DNA of 64,000 nucleotides from Gilliamella sp. B3022 (GTDB lineage Bacteria; Pseudomonadota; Gammaproteobacteria; Enterobacterales; Orbaceae): NCBI RefSeq assembly GCF_028751545.1, contig NZ_CP071867.1, positions 2,391,306 to 2,455,305 of the forward strand, read 5' to 3'. Shown piece by piece: positions 16,732 to 27,730 of this stretch (position 1 is its first letter; each line of letters starts with the position of its first letter). The notes under the pieces were generated by a model. It saw only the letters and a program-made list of their open reading frames with translations, ran no database searches and was not told where the DNA came from. The position numbers and the translations under genes were made by a program.

Positions 16732-17766
16732 ATGATAAGTTTCAAGAAAACTCTTATTGTTGCAGCTATCGTTGCATGTCCAATGAGTTCATTTGCAGCT
16801 CAACAATTAAATGAAGAACAAGCCAAGAACCTTCAATCTTTTAAACAAATTACTGTACGCGGTGCTTTTTATACCGACAATGATTATGTTATAGCTATGT
16901 CAAAAGCAGCTGATAAAGAAGGTGCTTCTGCATTTTATATAACTACCACTAATATCAGTCCTTCAAATGATACACTACGAATTGTTTACGCTAAATTATA
17001 TAAATCAAATGCGCCTAAGGCTACTGAGACAACTGAAAGCTTTCGTAAATTTGAAGGTGTATATGAATATCCAAAATCGAAGGCTATTCGTTTAGAACCT
17101 TTTAATATCGTTCGTATACGTGGGTACTTTCCCAGCGAAATTGATGTAAATCAAGCTGTTGCAAAAGAAGCGTTAGTAAAAGGTGCCTATGCTTTTTATA
17201 TTGATTCACGTTCTGAATTAGGAAGCAACATTCAAGTTGCTGCTTATTTGTTTAAAAAAGATGCCCCAGAACGTAAACTTCAACCAGAAAATGCCATTCC
17301 TTATGATTCTGAAGCTGGTCAAATTGCACTCGCTCAAGGCGGTGAAACTGCGATGCAAGTTGAAAAACCGGGTTATTACTCACCCTCTGCATTTAATGAA
17401 AAATTTTATGCAAACAAATTTAATAACAAAGTTAAAGTAATCGATCAATCCACTACAAAAATTACACAAACAAAAGTACCTGTTACTGTAAATCCTGAAG
17501 TTGAAGCTGAGCCACAACGTGTGAAACGTTACACCGTAACACTTCCTGATGGAAGAAAAATTCAAGAATTGAATGATGCTACTGCTGCAAAAATGGTTGC
17601 TTTTGATACCATTAAATTCCGCGGATATTATGTAACAGATCAGGAAATTTCTTATCAAGCAGGTAAAAGAGCGATTGAAAATGGAGCTAAATTTTATCAT
17701 ATTGCTCGAATAGCTCATGATGCAAAAGGACCTAATATCACTGTATTTATAGATCTTTATAAGTAG
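16732..17766 (+). CDS. ydgH: Periplasmic DUF1471 (YdgH/BhsA/McbA) triple-domain protein
   Basis: 344 residues with a signal peptide (MISFKKTLIVAAIVACPMSSFA, cleavage near 22). Three DUF1471 domains can be seen: about 38-95 (ITVRGAFYTDNDY...), about 122-175 (VRIRGYFPSEIDV...) and about 288-344 (IKFRGYYVTDQEI...). This matches E. coli YdgH (314 residues), whose family affects stress response and biofilm formation in the periplasm; the exact role is not known. A low-complexity linker separates domains 2 and 3. The start lies 50 bp after fnr and the gene ends in a strong terminator, so fnr-ydgH may be partly cotranscribed. Confidence 0.88.
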   Translation: MISFKKTLIVAAIVACPMSSFAAQQLNEEQAKNLQSFKQITVRGAFYTDNDYVIAMSKAADKEGASAFYITTTNISPSNDTLRIVYAKLYKSNAPKATETTESFRKFEGVYEYPKSKAIRLEPFNIVRIRGYFPSEIDVNQAVAKEALVKGAYAFYIDSRSELGSNIQVAAYLFKKDAPERKLQPENAIPYDSEAGQIALAQGGETAMQVEKPGYYSPSAFNEKFYANKFNNKVKVIDQSTTKITQTKVPVTVNPEVEAEPQRVKRYTVTLPDGRKIQELNDATAAKMVAFDTIKFRGYYVTDQEISYQAGKRAIENGAKFYHIARIAHDAKGPNITVFIDLYK

Positions 17767-17778
17767 AGTTTTTAAGAT

Positions 17779-17813
17779 GGGCGTATTTATATACGCCCTA
17801 CTTTCTTTTTTTC
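17779..17813 (+). terminator. Rho-independent terminator after ydgH
   Basis: GGGCGTAT (17779-17786) pairs with ATACGCCC (17791-17798) over a 4-base loop, followed by TACTTTCTTTTTTTC. It ends 13 bp after the ydgH stop and faces hrpA, which comes from the other strand. Confidence 0.85.
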
Positions 17814-17854
17814 TTCTCATTGAGTTTTCAAATCTTAAATAAATATTCTGAAAC

Positions 17855-20800
17855 TCATAATTCAGATTTTATAATTTCGATCTGCTGTTTTACGCGTTTA
17901 GGAGATATTGGATACGGTGTGCCTAATTGTTGAGCGAATAAATTTACTCTTAACTCTTCAATCATCCAACGTATATTGATGACACTATCTTTAGATCTGG
18001 AAATTTGTGGCAAACTGTTAACCCATTTTTCATATTGATTTTCAACTTCCTCAATAATATTCATCGACTGTCTATCTTTCGTTACATTAACCATTAATTT
18101 TTCAATTCTTTTTTCAATTGCCAGTAAATAACGATAAATATCGGCGATTCGTTTATAACCTGAATCTGCGACAAATCCTTTATAAACTAATTTACTAAGT
18201 TGTTTTTTTATGTCGGATAATGCAAAAGCTAATGATAGATCAACACGACCTTTCAATTTTTTATTAACGTTATAGTATAAAGTCAAAATGCCTTCTATTT
18301 GTTTAGCAATATCTATAACCATTTCATTGATATTCGTCTTAGTATAATTAAGCAATTTTTGATACTGTTGTTGATTTTGAATATTTTGATTATATTTATC
18401 TATCAATTCATCAACCGCACAAGCAATACAATCGTCAATCAACATTAATACGCTACCAAATGAGTTGAAGTAAAGTCCTAATTTAGATTTATTGGGTAAT
18501 TTTTCATGTAGATATTTGATTGGTGATGGAATATTTAACATTAGCAACCGTCTGAGTCCCAATTGATTTAATTTTTGCTGTTCTTCTTGATTATCAATCA
18601 ATTCGATACTGACGGAATTTTGATGATCAATAATTGCCGGATAGGCTTTGACTGTATAATTTTTCTGTTTTTCTTCATAAATTGAAGGCAATGTACCAAA
18701 ATTCCAATCAGTGATACCACTTTGCTCAATAGGTACTATTTTTTTGGTTGTTAAAGAAGTTAAAGCTTTTTGAACATCATTTTTTAGCTGTTCTTTCAAT
18801 AAAACTAAATTTTTACCGGATGCAATTTCTTCATTATCATGAATAATGCTAAATGTCATTTTTAAATAATCCGGAACCTGATCCAAATGCCAATCTTCAG
18901 ATGTGATTTTTACCCCAGTCATTTTACGAAATTCATTTTCTAAACGTTCAAGAAGCGGTTGGTCCATCGTCTTTATTCTTTCCAAAAACGCTTCAGCATA
19001 ATTTGGTGCAGGAACAAGATTACGACGTAATGATTTAGGTAATGATTTAATTAAGGCAATAATTAGATCTTTTCTAAATCCAGGAACTTGCCAATCAAAT
19101 CCTCTATTTTTTATTTGATTTAGTAGATCAAGAGGAATTTTAATTGTGACACCGTCACGATTATGACCAATATCAAATTGATAACTTAGTGCAAATTTAA
19201 AATTATCTTGATACCAGAAATCAGGGAAATCATTTAGATTAACCAATTGTGCTGTTTGCTTAATCAGCATATCCCTTTCTATATTAAGATAATTAGGTTG
19301 TGATTTTTGTTTTTGTTTCCACCAATTATCAAAATATTTTGCTGAAATCACCGAGTTATCAATACGTTTATCATAAAAATCGTAAAGCTCATCGTCATCA
19401 ATTAAAATATCTTGTCGACGAGATTTATGTTCGAGATCTTCAACTTCCCTGATTAATTGCTGATTTTGTCTATAAAACTTGTGATTAGTTAACCAATCAC
19501 CTTCAACTAGTGCATGCCTAATAAATAAAGCACGACTCAAAACTGGATCAATTTTGCTATAATTGACAATCCTACTAGCAACAATTGGTAAACCAAACAA
19601 AGTAACTTTTTCATTGGCTATTGTGGTACCCTGCTTTTTAGACCATCTTGGTTCACTGTAACTATATTTAACCAAATGTTTGGCTATTGGCTCAATCCAT
19701 TCAGCTTCAATTTTGGCAGCGGTTCTCCCCCATAATCTACTTGTTTCAACCAATTCGCTCACAATACACCATTTCGGCTGACTTTTAAAAAGTGCAGAAT
19801 TGGGAAAAATTGAAAACTTAATATTACGAGCACCGATATATTCACGTTTTTCACTTTCTTTCATTCCAATATGAGATAATAAACCGCTCAATAAGGAAGT
19901 ATGTAATGAAATGTAATCAGCAGCTTTGCTGTTTATTGGAAAAGCTAATTGTTTAATAGTTTGTCTGATTTGCGTATAAACATCTTGCCATTCGCGAATA
20001 CGAAGATAGTTTAAAAACTCTTTTTGACATAATCGTCTAAATTGATTGCCAGATAATAGATTTTGCTGTTCTTTAATGTAATCCCATAAATGAATAAAAG
20101 ATAGAAAGTCTGATTCTTTATGTGCAAAACGTCTGTGTTTTTCATCAGAAGCTTGTTGCTTATCAAATGGCCTTTCTCTAGGATCTTGAATAGACAAGGC
20201 AGCTGTAATGATCATGATTTCTTTCGTACACCCTAACCTTCGTGCCTCTACAAGCATTTTGGCCAATCTTGGATCAATAGGTAATTGAGCTAAAATTCTA
20301 CCACTTTCAGTTAAATGATAGTGATGATGCTTGGTGTAAATAGCACCGAGTTCTTCTAATAATCGAATACCATCACGAATATATCTGGAATCAGGCGCCT
20401 CTACAAAAGGAAAAGCGGCAATATTGCCTAAGCCTAATGAAGTCATTTGTAAAATTACCGAAGCTAAATTGGTACGTAATATTTCGGGATCGGTAAATTC
20501 TGGTCGTGATAAAAAATCATTTTCATCATATAGACGGATACAAATACCATCCGATGTACGACCACAACGACCTTTTCGTTGGTTTGCTGAAGCTTGAGAT
20601 ATTCGTTCAATTGGCAATCGTTGGACTTTAGTTCGATAGCTGTAGCGACTAATTCTAGCTAAACCAGGATCGATTACATACTTAATTCCCGGTACGGTTA
20701 ATGATGTTTCTGCAACATTGGTTGCAAGAACAATTCGTCGTTTTGAGTGTAACTGAAAGATGCGATTTTGTTCTGTTGCAGATAATCTTGCATATAAAGG

Positions 20801-21718
20801 TAGAATGTCGGTATGACGCAAATCTAATTTATTCAGTATATCAGCAACATCTCGAATCTCCCGTTCACCCGTCAGAAAAATCAGAATATCGCCAAAGCTT
20901 TCTGCTGAGAGTTCTTCAATAGCGTCAATAATAGGTTGGAAATCATTATTTGTATCATCTTCTTCATTTAATATTGGCGGACGATATCTTACTTCAACAG
21001 GATAAGTTCGCCCAGAAACTTCAATTATTGGGGCTTGATTAAAGTGATTAGAAAATCGTTCTACATCAATAGTTGCTGATGTGATTATTACTTTTAAATC
21101 GGGGCGTTTAGGTAGTAATTGTTTTAGATAACCTAAGATAAAATCAATATTTAAACTACGTTCATGAGCTTCATCAATAATAATAGTGTCATATTGTAAT
21201 AGTAGCTTATCTTTTTGGATTTCAGCAAGTAATATACCATCAGTCATTAATTTTATTAATGTTGTTTCGCTTACCTGGTCTGAAAATCTAACTTTATACC
21301 CAACTAACTGACCTATTTCTGTTTTCAATTCTTCTGCAATACGATTGGCAACAGAGCGAGCAGCTAATCGTCTAGGTTGAGTATGGCCAATGTATCCTTT
21401 TATTCCTAAACCTAGCTCTAAACAAATTTTGGGAATTTGCGTTGTTTTACCTGAACCTGTTTCACCAGCAATAATAACAATTTGATGATTTTTTATAGCA
21501 TCATAAATTGCCTGTTTTTTTTCAGCTACAGGTAAATTATCCGGATAATTGATTTTATTCGGTAAGGACGACCTTCTAGCTTGGTAATGTAGATTTGCCG
21601 CTTGTATTGCCGAATTAATATCAGTCTCATTGTGATCTTTCTTTGATAGTTTTAAAAGCTTGTATTTATCTAAGAAAGTCATTGATTCTAAATATTTTTC
21701 TTGCTGTTGAGATAACAT
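17855..21718 (-). CDS. hrpA: ATP-dependent RNA helicase HrpA
   Basis: 1287 residues (E. coli 1300). DEAH-box helicase that rescues stalled or collided ribosomes. Walker A GETGSGKT is at 85-92, DEAH at 182-185, SAT (ITSATID) near 215, and motif VI with QRKGRCGRT near 375. HA2 and OB-fold regions follow (about 400-700), and then the long C-terminal extension typical of bacterial HrpA (about 750-1287, with DIGHNRDGV and WYQDNFKFALSYQFD). No frameshift or gap is seen. It is divergent from hslJ, 75 bp away, and convergent with ydgH. Confidence 0.95.
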   Translation of the reverse strand: MLSQQQEKYLESMTFLDKYKLLKLSKKDHNETDINSAIQAANLHYQARRSSLPNKINYPDNLPVAEKKQAIYDAIKNHQIVIIAGETGSGKTTQIPKICLELGLGIKGYIGHTQPRRLAARSVANRIAEELKTEIGQLVGYKVRFSDQVSETTLIKLMTDGILLAEIQKDKLLLQYDTIIIDEAHERSLNIDFILGYLKQLLPKRPDLKVIITSATIDVERFSNHFNQAPIIEVSGRTYPVEVRYRPPILNEEDDTNNDFQPIIDAIEELSAESFGDILIFLTGEREIRDVADILNKLDLRHTDILPLYARLSATEQNRIFQLHSKRRIVLATNVAETSLTVPGIKYVIDPGLARISRYSYRTKVQRLPIERISQASANQRKGRCGRTSDGICIRLYDENDFLSRPEFTDPEILRTNLASVILQMTSLGLGNIAAFPFVEAPDSRYIRDGIRLLEELGAIYTKHHHYHLTESGRILAQLPIDPRLAKMLVEARRLGCTKEIMIITAALSIQDPRERPFDKQQASDEKHRRFAHKESDFLSFIHLWDYIKEQQNLLSGNQFRRLCQKEFLNYLRIREWQDVYTQIRQTIKQLAFPINSKAADYISLHTSLLSGLLSHIGMKESEKREYIGARNIKFSIFPNSALFKSQPKWCIVSELVETSRLWGRTAAKIEAEWIEPIAKHLVKYSYSEPRWSKKQGTTIANEKVTLFGLPIVASRIVNYSKIDPVLSRALFIRHALVEGDWLTNHKFYRQNQQLIREVEDLEHKSRRQDILIDDDELYDFYDKRIDNSVISAKYFDNWWKQKQKSQPNYLNIERDMLIKQTAQLVNLNDFPDFWYQDNFKFALSYQFDIGHNRDGVTIKIPLDLLNQIKNRGFDWQVPGFRKDLIIALIKSLPKSLRRNLVPAPNYAEAFLERIKTMDQPLLERLENEFRKMTGVKITSEDWHLDQVPDYLKMTFSIIHDNEEIASGKNLVLLKEQLKNDVQKALTSLTTKKIVPIEQSGITDWNFGTLPSIYEEKQKNYTVKAYPAIIDHQNSVSIELIDNQEEQQKLNQLGLRRLLMLNIPSPIKYLHEKLPNKSKLGLYFNSFGSVLMLIDDCIACAVDELIDKYNQNIQNQQQYQKLLNYTKTNINEMVIDIAKQIEGILTLYYNVNKKLKGRVDLSLAFALSDIKKQLSKLVYKGFVADSGYKRIADIYRYLLAIEKRIEKLMVNVTKDRQSMNIIEEVENQYEKWVNSLPQISRSKDSVINIRWMIEELRVNLFAQQLGTPYPISPKRVKQQIEIIKSEL

Positions 21719-21793
21719 AGAGAGTAAAATGTTTTATTGATAATCAAAATTGGGGTCAATTATAGCAAATTAAACCTTTCAATAGGAGTTCAA

Positions 21794-22213
21794 ATGAAAA
21801 AAACGATTTTTATTTTACCGTTAATTGCTACAGCATTTGCTATTTCTGGTTGTAATAAATCAAGTAATGTCAAAGATACCGATCTTATGCATCACCACTT
21901 TGTCCTAGTAAAAGCTAATGGTCAAGAACTTACTTCAGATGAGTATGCTGAATTAGAATTTGGTGAAAATATGACAATAACAGGAAAAATGTGCAATCTA
22001 TTTTCTGGGAAAGTAGCATTAGATAATAATGTTATCAGAGGGGCTGGTTTATCCATGACTAAAATGGTTTGTCCTGATAGCGAACTGAGTAAATTAGACG
22101 CAGTCATCGAAGAATTAATTGTTAACGGTGCAAAGATTGAATTAACAAAGGATCAATTAATATTAAAGAATGAAGATAATGAACTTACTTATAAGGTTAA
22201 AGAGTTGATGTGA
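21794..22213 (+). CDS. hslJ: META-domain lipoprotein HslJ
   Basis: 139 residues (E. coli HslJ 140). The N terminus MKKTIFILPLIATAFAISGC is a lipoprotein signal with Cys20 as the lipid-attachment residue. The remainder is a META domain: HHFVLVKANGQEL, then MTITGKMCNLFSGKVALDNN, and MTKMVCPDSELSKLDAVIEE. The two conserved cysteines (MC, VC) may form a disulfide. HslJ is a heat-inducible outer-membrane-associated lipoprotein linked to novobiocin tolerance. The start at 21794 is set by AGGAG eight bases upstream and by the signal peptide. The frame is open 19 codons further upstream, but that stretch lacks these features. Confidence 0.85.
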   Translation: MKKTIFILPLIATAFAISGCNKSSNVKDTDLMHHHFVLVKANGQELTSDEYAELEFGENMTITGKMCNLFSGKVALDNNVIRGAGLSMTKMVCPDSELSKLDAVIEELIVNGAKIELTKDQLILKNEDNELTYKVKELM

Positions 22214-22536
22214 TTAAAACGTAGGCGTTTCATCAAATATTTTGACAAATATTTATATAATCAGTATGTTTTTCGCTGATTTATAAAGACAATTTCATTA
22301 TAAAAAGCTTTATTTTAAATGTAGTTAAGAATATAATGACTCCAGTTTTGTAGATGTCCAAGCTTTAATGAAAATGACTAATTCTTCAAATATTTTATTT
22401 AAGTTAAGTAACTATTCTTTTAGTTGCCCATCTCCCTTTATACACCAATCTAATCAATTCTCAAACATTGATTTTTTTTGCGAAAAAAGTTTATTTAAAT
22501 TTTAAACATTAACCTTAACAACTAGTAGAAAATATT
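22214..22536. other. Gap between hslJ and pykF
   Basis: 323 bp without a gene. It presumably holds the pykF promoter, but I could not assign a convincing -35/-10 pair. A very short inverted repeat (22217-22230) follows hslJ and is too weak to call a terminator. Confidence 0.4.
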
Positions 22537-23949
22537 ATGAAAAAGACAAAAATAGTTTGTACCATAGGCCCTAAATCTGAATCAAAAGAGATGCTAGCCA
22601 AATTATTAAACGCAGGAATGAATGTTATGCGTTTGAATTTTTCTCATGGTGATTATGAAGAGCATGGTAATCGAATAAAGAATTTACGAGAAGTCATGCA
22701 AGAAACTGGCTTAAAAGCTGCAATCATGCTAGATACTAAAGGACCTGAAATCCGTACTATTAAATTAGAAGGTGGGAATGATGTTTCGTTAGTTGCTGGC
22801 CAAACGTTCACCTTTACCACTGATAAAAATGTTATTGGTAATTCTGAACGTGTTGCGGTAACCTATGACGGCTTTGCGCATGATCTAAAACCAGGTAATC
22901 GCGTGCTAGTTGATGATGGCTTAATTGCTATGGATGTTAAAGAAGTTAAAGGTAATGAGGTTATCTGTACAGTTCTAAATAATGGTGATTTGGGCGAAAA
23001 TAAAGGCATTAACTTACCTGGCGTTTCTATTAAATTACCCGCTTTAGCTGAAAAAGATAAAAATGATCTAATCTTTGGTTGTGAGCAAGGCGTTGACTTT
23101 ATTGCAGCTTCATTTATTCGTAAACGTTCAGATGTTGAAGATATTCGTGCTCACTTAAAAACTCATGGCGGTGAGGATATCAAAATAATTTCTAAAATTG
23201 AGAACCAAGAAGGTCTTGATAATTTTGACGAAATTCTAGAAGCATCTGATGGTATTATGGTTGCTCGTGGTGATTTAGGTGTCGAGATTGCAGTTGAGGA
23301 AGTTATCTTTGCTCAAAAAATGATGATTAAAAAATGTAATCGAGCTTCAAAACCCGTTATTACCGCAACACAAATGCTTGACTCAATGATAAAAAACCCT
23401 CGCCCTACTCGTGCTGAAGCAGGTGATGTTGCTAACGCAATCATTGATGGCACTGATGCAGTAATGTTATCAGGCGAAAGTGCTAAAGGTAAATATCCAC
23501 TTGAAACAGTAAATGTAATGGCGACTATTTGTAAACGTACTGATGGTACTATTCCAGCTTCTTTAGAACTTAGCGATAAAGAAGAAAAATTACGAATTAC
23601 CGCTGCTGTGTGTTGTGGTGCTGTTGAAATTGCGGAACGACTTAATGTTCCTTTGATTGTTGTTGCAACTCGTAGTGGTAAATCAGCACGTGAAGTACGT
23701 CATTATTTCCCTAAAGCACGTATTTTAGCATTATCATCCAGTCAAAAAACAGTTAATCAATTAGCTTTATCTAAAGGTGTAGAGCCTATTTTAATTGATG
23801 CAATTAACTCGACTGATGATTTTTACCGTTTAGGTAAGGAAATGGCAGTTAAATATTGTGGTTTAAATCAAGGCGATACAATTGTGATGGTGTCAGGTGC
23901 GTTAGTTCCTAGTGGGACAACCAACACTACTTCAGTTCATAGAATTTAA
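22537..23949 (+). CDS. pykF: Pyruvate kinase I
   Basis: 470 residues, the same length as E. coli PykF. It converts phosphoenolpyruvate and ADP to pyruvate and ATP, the last glycolytic step. Visible are [13 protein letters not shown] at the N terminus, [10 protein letters not shown] with the active-site Asn and Ser, [11 protein letters not shown] (65-74), Lys220 in ISKIENQEG, and [11 protein letters not shown] and [22 protein letters not shown], which contact metal and substrate. The C-terminal effector domain includes [13 protein letters not shown]. PykF-type enzymes are activated by fructose-1,6-bisphosphate. The gene stands alone: a long leader lies upstream and a strong terminator at 23980. 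Confidence 0.96.
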   Translation: MKKTKIVCTIGPKSESKEMLAKLLNAGMNVMRLNFSHGDYEEHGNRIKNLREVMQETGLKAAIMLDTKGPEIRTIKLEGGNDVSLVAGQTFTFTTDKNVIGNSERVAVTYDGFAHDLKPGNRVLVDDGLIAMDVKEVKGNEVICTVLNNGDLGENKGINLPGVSIKLPALAEKDKNDLIFGCEQGVDFIAASFIRKRSDVEDIRAHLKTHGGEDIKIISKIENQEGLDNFDEILEASDGIMVARGDLGVEIAVEEVIFAQKMMIKKCNRASKPVITATQMLDSMIKNPRPTRAEAGDVANAIIDGTDAVMLSGESAKGKYPLETVNVMATICKRTDGTIPASLELSDKEEKLRITAAVCCGAVEIAERLNVPLIVVATRSGKSAREVRHYFPKARILALSSSQKTVNQLALSKGVEPILIDAINSTDDFYRLGKEMAVKYCGLNQGDTIVMVSGALVPSGTTNTTSVHRI

Positions 23950-23979
23950 GCAATTTTCATATCGTTAATTAAATATAAA

Positions 23980-24009
23980 AAGCTAGCTATATGCTAGCTT
24001 TTTTTTTTA
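23980..24009 (+). terminator. Rho-independent terminator after pykF
   Basis: AAGCTAGC (23980-23987), 5-base loop, GCTAGCTT (23993-24000), followed by nine more T. It separates pykF from ppk. Confidence 0.92.
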
Positions 24010-24059
24010 CTTAAGTTATCCTGTAAATATACAGTATTAATAAATTGTAAGAGATAAAA

Positions 24060-26117
24060 ATGCTATCAGAAAAAGTATATTTTCCCAAAGAACTGAGTTG
24101 GTTGTCTTTCAATCAACGTGTTCTACAAGAAGCCGCCGATAAAAGTAATCCGCTTATTGAGCGTATTCGATTTTTAGGAATATACTCAAGCAATCTTGAT
24201 GAATTTTATAAAGTGCAATTTGCTAATCTAAAAAAGTATGTATTGATTGAACAAGAACAATCTCAAGGTTCATCAAATTCAAAACAACTTTTACGCCAAG
24301 TTAATCAAAAAGTCATTCAATTGGAACTTCAGTTTGATCAGCTTTATAACGAATTATTACTTGAAATGGCCAGAAATCAGATTTTTCTGATTAATGAAAG
24401 ACAATTATCCTCTTATCAAGAAAATTGGATAAAAAATTATTACAAAAAAAACCTAAGACAATATATAACACCTATCCTTCTTGATAGTCATACTGAACTG
24501 ATACAATTCTTAAAAGACGATCATGCATATTTAGCAGTTGAAATAATTTGTGAAAATAATATAAGTTATGCTTTACTTGAACTACCTACGGATAATGTTT
24601 CGCGTTTTGTTTTATTGCCATCTGAAGTGTCTACTAAAAATAAATCAATTATATTTTTGGATAATATTTTACGCTATTGCCTACCAGACATATTTAAAGT
24701 TTTTTTTGATGCATTAGAACTAAATGCTTATTCTATTAATATCAATCGGGATGCTGAATATGAATTGAATACAGAATTAGATAGTTTACTGGAACTGATG
24801 TCTCAAGGATTAAAACAACGATTAACAGCACAACCTGTCCGATTTACCTATCAAAAAGACATGCCAAAAGCATTATTTGAATTGCTCATTAACAAATTAA
24901 GATTGACGGAGCAAGATGCAATGCCAGGAGGAAGATATCCGAATTTTAAAGATTTGGTGAAATTTCCTGATTTAGGCATTAAAAATTTGTTGAATAAACA
25001 AGTCCCAAATCTTGTTTATAATAGATTCAAACAATTTAGAAATGCATTTGCAGCAATCAAAGATCGTGATGTATTACTATATTATCCTTATTATTCATTT
25101 GGACATGTATTAGAAATCATGCGACAAGCATCTTTCGATCCAGCCGTGACACACATAAGAATGAATATTTACCGAGTTGCAAAAGATTCTCGTTTTATTC
25201 ATGCTGCAATAAATGCCGCTAACAATGGAAAAAAAGTCACTGTGGTTGTTGAATTACAAGCCCGTTTTGATGAAGAAGCAAATATAAAATGGGCTAAAAG
25301 ATTGATCAGCAGTGGTATTAAAGTTATTTACTCACAACCAAAATTAAAAATTCACGCCAAGTTATTTTTAATTGATCGTAAGGAAAATGATAAAATTGTT
25401 CGCTATGCTCATATTGGTTCGGGTAATTTTAATGAAAGAACCGCTAAAATTTATACCGATTTTTCATTATTAACAGCAGATCCTGTTATAACAGACGAAG
25501 TAAAAAAAGTTTTCAATTTTATTGAAAATCCATTTAAACCTGTATCTTTTAATTACTTACTGGTTTCTCCACAAAATACACGTTTACGTTTCCATGAATT
25601 CATTGAGCGAGAAATAACCAATGCTAAAGCAGGAAAATCTGCAGGTATTTATCTAAAACTTAATGCAATAACGGATAAAGAAATGATTGATGCACTTTAT
25701 CGTGCATCGTGTGCAGGAGTCAAAATTAGAATGATTGTTCGAGGAACATGCGTACTAGTCCCGCAAATACCGGATTTAAGTGAAAATATCTTTATAACAA
25801 GCATTGTCGATCAATATTTAGAGCATGCTCGTGTTTATATTTTTGAAAATGAAGGAAAAAAAGATACCTATATCTCTTCAGCAGATTGGATGCCCAGAAA
25901 TCTTGATAATCGTATTGAAGTTGGCGTTAAAATTTTTGATCCCATTTTAAAATCTACAATTCATGATATTTTTAGTATCCAATGTAATGATAATGTAAAA
26001 GCCAGAATTATTGATAAAGATAATACTAATAATTATGTATTAAGAGGTAATAAGAAAAAAATTAGGGCGCAACATGCTATTTATGATTATTTAAAGCAAT
26101 TAGAAACGCTTGTGTAA
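24060..26117 (+). CDS. ppk: Polyphosphate kinase 1
   Basis: 685 residues (E. coli Ppk 688). It polymerises the gamma phosphate of ATP into polyphosphate and is peripherally bound to the inner membrane. The N domain is marked by [15 protein letters not shown] (12-26). The catalytic PLD-like domains carry [15 protein letters not shown] (about 358-372) and the phospho-histidine region [13 protein letters not shown] followed by HIGSGNFNE (about 430-460). A second histidine block lies at about 580. There is no disruption. It forms an operon with ppx, which starts 12 bp after its stop. Confidence 0.96.
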   Translation: MLSEKVYFPKELSWLSFNQRVLQEAADKSNPLIERIRFLGIYSSNLDEFYKVQFANLKKYVLIEQEQSQGSSNSKQLLRQVNQKVIQLELQFDQLYNELLLEMARNQIFLINERQLSSYQENWIKNYYKKNLRQYITPILLDSHTELIQFLKDDHAYLAVEIICENNISYALLELPTDNVSRFVLLPSEVSTKNKSIIFLDNILRYCLPDIFKVFFDALELNAYSININRDAEYELNTELDSLLELMSQGLKQRLTAQPVRFTYQKDMPKALFELLINKLRLTEQDAMPGGRYPNFKDLVKFPDLGIKNLLNKQVPNLVYNRFKQFRNAFAAIKDRDVLLYYPYYSFGHVLEIMRQASFDPAVTHIRMNIYRVAKDSRFIHAAINAANNGKKVTVVVELQARFDEEANIKWAKRLISSGIKVIYSQPKLKIHAKLFLIDRKENDKIVRYAHIGSGNFNERTAKIYTDFSLLTADPVITDEVKKVFNFIENPFKPVSFNYLLVSPQNTRLRFHEFIEREITNAKAGKSAGIYLKLNAITDKEMIDALYRASCAGVKIRMIVRGTCVLVPQIPDLSENIFITSIVDQYLEHARVYIFENEGKKDTYISSADWMPRNLDNRIEVGVKIFDPILKSTIHDIFSIQCNDNVKARIIDKDNTNNYVLRGNKKKIRAQHAIYDYLKQLETLV

Positions 26118-26129
26118 GGAATTAGGAAA

Positions 26130-27656
26130 GTGACTAAATTAAATGAATATGCGGTTATTGATTTGGGGTCAAACAGTTTTCATATGGTCATCGCTCGTAG
26201 TGTAAATGGCATTTCACAAATCATTTATAAATGTAAAAAAAATATTCATTTAGCTACTGGATTAAATGATAACAATGAATTAAGCGAGTCAAGTATTAAA
26301 CGTGGTGTAGAATGCCTTGCTTTGTTTGCTGAGCGATTAAAGGGTTTTCCTATTGAAAATGTTCGGATTGTCGCAACACACACATTGCGCATTGCTAAAA
26401 ATAAACAGGCATTTTTAACGGCTTCGGCTAAAATAATACCCTATCCTGTCGAAATTATTTCAGGTCAAGAGGAAGCTCGCTTAATTTATCTTGGCATGAT
26501 GACTACAGAATCGACAAGCAAAACCAGTACCAACTTTGTTATAGATATAGGTGGTGGATCGACCGAGATAGCAATTGGTAAAGGTAATAATCTTAAACCT
26601 TACATCGTTGCAAGTCGTCCAATGGGATGTGTCACTTATACGAAGCAATTTTTTTCTCAAAAAAAGATCGATAAAATATCTTTTCAACGAGCCAAACTTG
26701 CAGCAACACAACAAATAGAAAGTATTATTAATACCATAAAAAAACAGAATATTAGGGTTGCTTTTGGTACATCTGGTACGATCAAATCCATTTACAAAAT
26801 ACTATTGGATTTGGGTGTCAGTGACGGAATTATAACTCAAAAACGATTAAATGATTTAATTAGTTATATTTTAGAATTTGAATCTTTCCTTGATATTCAA
26901 TATCCTTCTCTTTCTGATGAAAGAAAAAATGTTTTTGTCAGCGGCCTGGCTATTTTCAGTGGTGTTTTTGATGCATTAGAGTTACGAGCTTTACAATATT
27001 GTCCAGGTGCCTTACGTGAAGGGGTATTGTATGAACTCATTGATGGTATCAATTTTCGAGATATAAGAGAATCAACAGCTGAGTCTCTCTCTCAACATTA
27101 TAATATAGATGAGCGACATGCAAAACAGGTTGTAAGAACCACTAACTATTTATTTTCACAATGGAAAAGGCAGTCTTCTGTTACTGTTCCAATTCATTTA
27201 GAATCAATATTATACTGGGCAGCGCAATTACACGAAGTAGGATTAAAAATTAATTTTTCTTCTATACATAAACATTCAAGTTATATTCTACAAAACAGTA
27301 ATCTTCCAGGATTTAATGAGGAACAACAACTTCTTTTATCTTCTCTTGTTCGTTATCATAGGAAATCAATAAATATTGATAATTTGCCGTATTTTAGTCT
27401 TTTTGACTATAAACATATTATCCCATTATTGCAGATATTGAGATTATCAATATTAATCAATAATCAGCGTAATAATGACCTGAATTTAAATGCGTTTCGT
27501 TTGAAATTAGATGAAGATAAAATAACAAATATTACTTTAGAAATTGATGAGACATTTATTGGAAATAATAAACTTATTTTGCTTGATTTAGAACAAGAAC
27601 AAAAATATTGGAATGCAGTTAATGACTGGAAGTTATCAATAGAACTATTTAACTAA
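26130..27656 (+). CDS. ppx: Exopolyphosphatase Ppx (possible pppGpp hydrolase)
   Basis: 508 residues (E. coli Ppx 513). It releases phosphate from polyphosphate ends; the same fold includes GppA, which hydrolyses pppGpp. The actin-like ASKHA fold shows AVIDLGSNSFHMVIAR (phosphate 1, residues 8-23), TSGTIKSI and FVIDIGGGSTEIAIG (about 136-150, phosphate 2). The HD-like C-terminal part includes LHEVGLKI and LVRYHRK. GTG is the start codon, preceded by AGGAATTAGGAAA. It is coupled to ppk, which favours Ppx over GppA. The antagonistic pair allows polyphosphate turnover under stress. Confidence 0.92.
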   Translation: MTKLNEYAVIDLGSNSFHMVIARSVNGISQIIYKCKKNIHLATGLNDNNELSESSIKRGVECLALFAERLKGFPIENVRIVATHTLRIAKNKQAFLTASAKIIPYPVEIISGQEEARLIYLGMMTTESTSKTSTNFVIDIGGGSTEIAIGKGNNLKPYIVASRPMGCVTYTKQFFSQKKIDKISFQRAKLAATQQIESIINTIKKQNIRVAFGTSGTIKSIYKILLDLGVSDGIITQKRLNDLISYILEFESFLDIQYPSLSDERKNVFVSGLAIFSGVFDALELRALQYCPGALREGVLYELIDGINFRDIRESTAESLSQHYNIDERHAKQVVRTTNYLFSQWKRQSSVTVPIHLESILYWAAQLHEVGLKINFSSIHKHSSYILQNSNLPGFNEEQQLLLSSLVRYHRKSINIDNLPYFSLFDYKHIIPLLQILRLSILINNQRNNDLNLNAFRLKLDEDKITNITLEIDETFIGNNKLILLDLEQEQKYWNAVNDWKLSIELFN

Positions 27657-27668
27657 ATTCGATTAATA

Positions 27669-27703
27669 TGTTTTTACCGCTAGTTAAACTAGCCGTAAAA
27701 ACA
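27669..27703. terminator. Bidirectional terminator between ppx and the DASS gene
   Basis: TGTTTTTAC-C-GCTAGT pairs with ACTAGC-C-GTAAAAACA around a TAA loop, leaving one C-C mismatch. The A/T flanks give a U tract on both strands, which suits two converging genes (stops at 27656 and 27731). Confidence 0.8.
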
Positions 27704-27730
27704 TTTCTTTATATTAAAAATCTTTCTTGA

